Source: Dehalococcoidia bacterium UBA4060 (GTDB taxonomy: Bacteria; Chloroflexota; Dehalococcoidia; GIF9; UBA5629). From it: a stretch of DNA of 17,446 nt. Location of the stretch: assembly GCA_002383665.1 (NCBI GenBank), contig DFZI01000035.1, positions 1 to 17,446 on the forward strand. Direction: 5' to 3'. Shown piece after piece: positions 13,635 to 17,446 of this stretch. The translations under genes were made by a program, and so were the position numbers. Every line of letters begins with the position of its first letter. Position 1 is the stretch's first letter. The notes beneath the pieces were generated by a model, which was given only the letters and a program-made list of their open reading frames with translations, did no database searches and was not told the DNA's origin.

Positions 13635-14930
13635 ATGACACAGATAGAACTGGCACGCAAAGGCATAATATCTCCTCAGATGAAAGCTGTAGCAGATGCG
13701 GAGCGGCTGGATACCAGCTATATATGCGAAAATGTAGCTGCCGGCAAGGTCACTATCCCCGCCAACACCGGTCATCCCGTTTCCGGCATTTGTGGGATAG
13801 GCAATGGCTTGCGTATCAAAGTAAATGCAAATATCGGCACGTCATCCGACTTCAGCTCTCTTTCAAATGAGATAAAAAAGCTTGAAGTTGCCATCAAATA
13901 TGGAGCCGACACCGTGATGGATCTCAGTACCGGAGGCGATATTAAAGGCATCAGACAAGCTATATTGAAATCCAGTACCATACCGATCGGTACAGTTCCG
14001 ATCTACCAGGCCATGATAGAGGCAGCAGAAAAGTACGGCCGGATTGTTGATGCCGGAGTTGACGACTTTTTCCAGGTGATTGAAGAACAAGCATGTGAAG
14101 GAGTAGATTTTATAACAGTCCATTGTGGTGTAACGCAGGCAACAATTGAGACACTTAAAAAGCAAAAACGCATTACCGACATAGTCTCACGCGGAGGCGC
14201 CTTTCTGCTGGGCTGGATGATTTATCATCAGAAAGAGAATCCCCTCTATGAGTACTACAACAGGCTACTCGAGATCGCTTTGAAATATGATGTAACCTTA
14301 AGTCTCGGGGATGGCATGCGGCCGGGCAGCCTGGCAGATGCCACCGACCGCACTCAGGTACAAGAATTAATTATCTTAGGCGAACTTGTGGAGAGAGCAT
14401 GGCAAGCCGGTGTGCAGGTTATGGTTGAAGGTCCCGGGCACCTCCCGCTCGACCACATTGGCACTAATATTATATTACAGAAGAGCCTCTGCAAAGGAGC
14501 CCCTTTTTACGTGCTCGGTCCTCTGGTAACAGATGTCGCTGCTGGCTATGATCATATTACAGGTGCAATCGGCGGCGCTATCGCAGGTGCCTATGGTGCT
14601 GATTTTCTTTGCTATGTAACCCCATCTGAACATGTTTCATTGCCTGACGCCGACGATGTGAAAAACGGTGTTATTGCTTCCCGTATCGCAGCCCATGCCG
14701 CTGATATAATCAGAAGCGGAGGAAAAGCAGCAGAATGGGATCGTCAAATGTCCATTGCCCGGAAACATCTACAATGGGAAAAGCAGGCCGAACTTGCTCT
14801 CGATCCTGAAAAGGTCAGAAACATGCATAATAAATACCCAGCCAAAAGTAAGGCCTGCAGCATGTGCGGCGATTTTTGTGCTATGGAACTTGTGGAAAAA
14901 TATCTGGGAATTACCACTACTAAATGTTAA
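13635..14930 (+). CDS. thiC: Phosphomethylpyrimidine synthase ThiC
   Basis: ThiC is a radical SAM enzyme that converts aminoimidazole ribotide into the hydroxymethylpyrimidine phosphate of thiamine. The protein of 431 residues is full length for the short, non-proteobacterial type. Signatures seen are NANIGTS (66-72), GADTVMDLSTGGD, HCGVT, DGMRPGS, VEGPGH, GPLVTDVAAGYDHI, CYVTPSEH and the C-terminal cluster motif C408-SM-C411-GDF-C415. The last has CX2CX3C spacing, shorter by one than the E. coli form, which I recall as usual for short ThiC proteins. ATG 13635 (MTQIELARKGI) is preferred over TTG 13623, since the latter lies inside the terminator T run. Expression is governed by the upstream TPP riboswitch. 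The next gene begins 20 bp downstream, so thiC probably heads an operon. No other thiamine genes are in the window. Confidence 0.96.
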   Translation: MTQIELARKGIISPQMKAVADAERLDTSYICENVAAGKVTIPANTGHPVSGICGIGNGLRIKVNANIGTSSDFSSLSNEIKKLEVAIKYGADTVMDLSTGGDIKGIRQAILKSSTIPIGTVPIYQAMIEAAEKYGRIVDAGVDDFFQVIEEQACEGVDFITVHCGVTQATIETLKKQKRITDIVSRGGAFLLGWMIYHQKENPLYEYYNRLLEIALKYDVTLSLGDGMRPGSLADATDRTQVQELIILGELVERAWQAGVQVMVEGPGHLPLDHIGTNIILQKSLCKGAPFYVLGPLVTDVAAGYDHITGAIGGAIAGAYGADFLCYVTPSEHVSLPDADDVKNGVIASRIAAHAADIIRSGGKAAEWDRQMSIARKHLQWEKQAELALDPEKVRNMHNKYPAKSKACSMCGDFCAMELVEKYLGITTTKC

Positions 14931-14950
14931 AAGGGGTTTTATGTCATTAG

Positions 14951-16189
14951 ATGAAGGCAGAGGTAATTTCAATCGGCACTGAGTTATTACTCGGCGAGAT
15001 AACAGACCTAAACGCCCCTTATCTGGCTAGTCAGTTGCCTTTACTTGGAATCGATCTTCACTTCATGTGCACCGTTGGTGACAACAAACAAAGACTCATT
15101 GAAACCTTAGAACACGCCTGCCTTAGATCAGATATTATCATTACTACGGGAGGCCTGGGACCTACCGAAGACGATATTACCAGAGAAGCCATCGCTGATT
15201 TATGTAAAGAAACAATAACTATCGACCAATCTCTGGTTAACCAGTTCCGGGATACATTTAAAAAATTTGACATGGAGATGCCTGAAAGCAATATTAAGCA
15301 GGCATCAGTAATCCCCTCCTGTCAGATAATTCCCAATCCTCGTGGCACTGCTCCAGGCTGGTGGGTGGAGCGTGGTGGTCATATTATCATCTCCATGCCC
15401 GGGCCACCGAACGAGATGCAAACTATGTGGGCTAATGTAGTTGTGCCGCGTATCCGTGAAAAATATTGTGATTCGGTCATTCACTGCAGGACAATCAAAA
15501 CGTTCGGTTTAAGCGAAGCGAGGCTGGGTGAGATAACGCGCAGCTATCTTCTGGATAAGAATCCCACGGTCGGAATATATGCCAAGCCTGATGGGATTCA
15601 CCTGCGTGTGGCAGCTAAAGCACCATCGCTTATGGAAGCCAAAAAACTGGTAGAAAAAACAATGGATGAATTACGGGCATTATGTGGTGAGTACATCTGG
15701 GGAACTGACAATGATACGCTGGAAGGCCTTGTAGCTGATCTTTTCATTGATAAAGACATGACTCTTGCGACCATGGAAATAAATACTGGGGGGGCATTGG
15801 CTAATATGCTGACCAATCTGTCAGAAAGCAGCCAGTTCTACCGATGTGGTATAGTGACAAACCATAATGAATTAAAATCAGACTTCGATATAAATAAAGA
15901 TATAGTAAACCAGTATGGTAACATCAGCCCACAGGTTGCCAGCGAAGTTGCTATCTCGGTTCGCGCCCGTTACCAAACTTCAGTGGGCATTGGGCTGATT
16001 GCTGTACTGGGACCAGAGAGAGCGAATGTAAAGCCCGGAACAGTGATTATCAGCATAGATAACAGCACACACAATTATACTTTCAGCAGGGCTTTCCCCG
16101 GCAACCATATACAAATCAAATACAGGGCAGCTATAGCCGCCCTTTTTGAATTAAGAAAAATTATGCTGCAGGAGATAAAATGCACCTGA
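14951..16189 (+). CDS. CinA-like protein with degenerate nicotinamide-nucleotide amidase domain
   Basis: This is a CinA-family protein of 412 residues, the full family length. The N-terminal MoCF/COG1058 domain (1-170) is well conserved, with GTELLLGEI (9-17), VGDN, TTGGLGPTEDD (65-75) and MPGPPNEM. The C-terminal PncC-like domain (about 258-410) would deamidate NMN, but its active-site ESCTGG motif reads EINTGG at 276-281, so the nucleophilic Ser is Ile277; the YSNEAK segment reads NHNELK and the later GIAGPGG reads AVLGPER. The deamidase is therefore probably dead, while the N-terminal domain (reported ADP-ribose pyrophosphatase activity in the family) may still work. ATG 14951 is fixed by the MKAEVISIGTE start of the fold. 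It follows thiC by 20 bp and overlaps speD by 10 bp. Confidence 0.88.
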   Translation: MKAEVISIGTELLLGEITDLNAPYLASQLPLLGIDLHFMCTVGDNKQRLIETLEHACLRSDIIITTGGLGPTEDDITREAIADLCKETITIDQSLVNQFRDTFKKFDMEMPESNIKQASVIPSCQIIPNPRGTAPGWWVERGGHIIISMPGPPNEMQTMWANVVVPRIREKYCDSVIHCRTIKTFGLSEARLGEITRSYLLDKNPTVGIYAKPDGIHLRVAAKAPSLMEAKKLVEKTMDELRALCGEYIWGTDNDTLEGLVADLFIDKDMTLATMEINTGGALANMLTNLSESSQFYRCGIVTNHNELKSDFDINKDIVNQYGNISPQVASEVAISVRARYQTSVGIGLIAVLGPERANVKPGTVIISIDNSTHNYTFSRAFPGNHIQIKYRAAIAALFELRKIMLQEIKCT

Positions 16190-16575
16190 TTATTGATGGA
16201 TTCGGAAAAAATACAATTAAACTACAGGATGAAAATTATATATACGAGTTACTGGATTCATATCCTGCCAAGATTGGCATGAACAAGATATCAGGGCCTA
16301 TCGTTTTTAAATATTCCGGTACCAAGCCGGAAGATTGGGGCATTTCCGGATTGGTATTCATTGCTGAAAGTCATATTGGTCTGCACACTTTTGTAGAGAG
16401 GAATTTCATCAATATCGATGTCTTTTCCTGCAAAGATTTTGACGTCCAACAGGTAATAAACGATCTTAAGGAAAAATTCGAACTTGCCAGGATGCGTAGC
16501 TGTATCGTACGACGCAACTGGGAGCCATCCGAGTTACAAGAATGTCCCGAACTTTCAGAAATTAATTCCATATGA
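16180..16575 (+). CDS. speD: S-adenosylmethionine decarboxylase proenzyme SpeD
   Basis: SpeD makes decarboxylated SAM, the aminopropyl donor for spermidine. The 131-residue proenzyme is the small bacterial (class 1B) type and self-cleaves to a pyruvoyl enzyme. The cleavage site is Glu63-Ser64 in AESHIGLHT, with catalytic His69 and Cys84 (VFSCKDF) at the spacing seen in the Thermotoga enzyme. GGAGA lies just before ATG 16180, inside the end of the cinA-like gene, which overlaps by 10 bp. Its own stop overlaps the speB start (ATGA). A C-terminal extension of about 15 residues (RRNWEPSELQECPE...) goes beyond the core fold. Confidence 0.95.
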   Translation: MHLIIDGFGKNTIKLQDENYIYELLDSYPAKIGMNKISGPIVFKYSGTKPEDWGISGLVFIAESHIGLHTFVERNFINIDVFSCKDFDVQQVINDLKEKFELARMRSCIVRRNWEPSELQECPELSEINSI

Positions 16576-17446
16576 ATGGCCAAGCAAGCTTCTATGCCCA
16601 GCCACATAATTTTGCCGGTTTGCCATCACCTTATGGGGATTTTCAAATGGCGGCAGTTGTAATTCTGCCCGTGCCATATGATGGCACTACTGAGTGGCAC
16701 AGCGGAGCTCGCAAAGGTCCGGGAGCTATCGTGGAAGCATCATATTATCTCGAATGGTTTGACCTGGAACTGGGCAGAGAAATATATACCTGCGGCATAC
16801 ACACTCTCCCCGAGGTTGAACCGGCATACAAAAGCCCGGAAATCATGAACAACAGGGTATACGAAGTTACCAGAGACCTGTTGAATAAATCCAAGTTTGT
16901 GGCAGTGCTGGGTGGTGAACATTCCATTAGCTCCGGCTCGATACGGGCCCACGCCGAAAAGTATCCTGGTTTATCAGTTTTACAACTTGATGCACATGCT
17001 GACCTGCGTGATGAGTACCTCGGCACAAAGTATAATCACGCCTGTACCATGCGAAGGATAATAGAATATTGCCCCATAACCCAGGTCGGCATTCGAGCCC
17101 TCAGTTTGGAGGAAACAGAATATATACATGCAAATGGACTACATCCCTTTTATTACGAAGGTATCAATCAAGGATTACCTTTAGACCAGATATCAGCATC
17201 TCTATCTGAAAATGTATACATTACCATTGATCTCGATGTCTTTGATCCTTCTATCATGCCAGCCGTGGGCACTCCAGAGCCAGGCGGACTGCTATGGCAG
17301 CAGGTTATGGAGTTGCTTCGATATATTTCGGACAGAAAAAAAATCGTAGGTTTTGATGTCGTTGAACTTTGCCCTGACCAGGGGCCATCAGCCTGTGCTT
17401 TTACCGCCGCCAAGCTCATATATAAGCTTATTGGATATTGCTGCTG
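16572..17446 (+). CDS. speB: Agmatinase SpeB (ureohydrolase), cut by the window edge
   Basis: This is an arginase/agmatinase-family enzyme; agmatinase releases urea and putrescine from agmatine. The 291 residues present cover nearly the whole fold. The binuclear Mn ligands are all visible: His117 in GGEHS, Asp140/His142/Asp144 in DAHAD, and Asp220/Asp222 in DLDVFDPS. Further motifs are NHACTM (155-160), GTPEPGGL (233-240) and FDVVELCP (261-268). The frame is still open at the last base, so a short C terminus is missing. The start ATG overlaps the speD stop by four bases, so the two are translationally coupled. Together they supply putrescine and the aminopropyl donor; a spermidine synthase gene would be expected next. 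Agmatinase is favoured over arginase from the GGEHS/GTPEPGG motif style and the speD context. Confidence 0.93.
   Translation, partial: MNGQASFYAQPHNFAGLPSPYGDFQMAAVVILPVPYDGTTEWHSGARKGPGAIVEASYYLEWFDLELGREIYTCGIHTLPEVEPAYKSPEIMNNRVYEVTRDLLNKSKFVAVLGGEHSISSGSIRAHAEKYPGLSVLQLDAHADLRDEYLGTKYNHACTMRRIIEYCPITQVGIRALSLEETEYIHANGLHPFYYEGINQGLPLDQISASLSENVYITIDLDVFDPSIMPAVGTPEPGGLLWQQVMELLRYISDRKKIVGFDVVELCPDQGPSACAFTAAKLIYKLIGYCC

Noticed and set aside
14755..14982. Plus-strand frame of 75 codons spanning the thiC/cinA-like junction
   Set aside because: It overlaps thiC in another frame and resembles no family; the cinA-like start at 14951 is set by the conserved fold.

Overview
The window comes from a mid-GC bacterium that appears to live on CoA-thioester chemistry. 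The beta-oxidation-type enzymes, the HMG-CoA-synthase-like/DUF35 fusion, the repeat-bearing surface protein with a C-terminal membrane anchor and the use of TTG starts would all fit an uncultured Chloroflexota lineage (Dehalococcoidia-like). That placement is inference from gene content only; no rRNA is present. Most of the left two thirds is transcribed leftwards and the right third rightwards.

Left block (316-3174, minus): an FGGY-type carbohydrate kinase runs into a RuBisCO-like protein (form IV) with a 4-bp stop/start overlap, which suggests a small sugar-phosphate catabolic operon. Both genes are interrupted. The kinase has an in-frame TAG at 2377-2379, and the RuBisCO-like gene has a +1-type frame break at 944-958. 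A lone plus-strand radical SAM gene of the PflA-homologue type (3335-4312) meets plsY (4323-5027, minus) tail to tail.

Central block (5182-11379, minus): two acyl-CoA dehydrogenases, an HMG-CoA-synthase-like protein fused to a DUF35 zinc-ribbon/OB domain, an SCP2-type thiolase, and two MaoC-fold hydratase subunits. In each pair only one partner keeps the catalytic residues. One dehydrogenase keeps the catalytic Glu and one hydratase keeps the Asp/His dyad. The HMG-CoA-synthase-like domain has lost its Cys while the thiolase keeps its Cys. This is the logic of the actinobacterial steroid side-chain (IGR/ChsE-ChsH-Ltp2) operon, with the DUF35 domain on a different partner. The first dehydrogenase gene has an in-frame TAG. 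A tRNA-Asp(GTC) gene lies just upstream on the same strand.

Right block (11772-17446, plus): a TTG-started, signal-peptide-bearing surface protein with four IPT/TIG-like repeats ends at a terminator. It is followed by a TPP riboswitch with an intrinsic terminator controlling thiC, and then a tightly packed series: a cinA-like gene whose deamidase domain lacks its active-site Ser, speD and a nearly complete speB. Short gaps and overlaps suggest that the thiamine riboswitch may also reach the polyamine genes.

The most notable features are the split-active-site CoA module and the three otherwise intact reading frames each broken by a single lesion. Two of those lesions are TAG codons, although TAG is also used as a normal terminal stop in this window.
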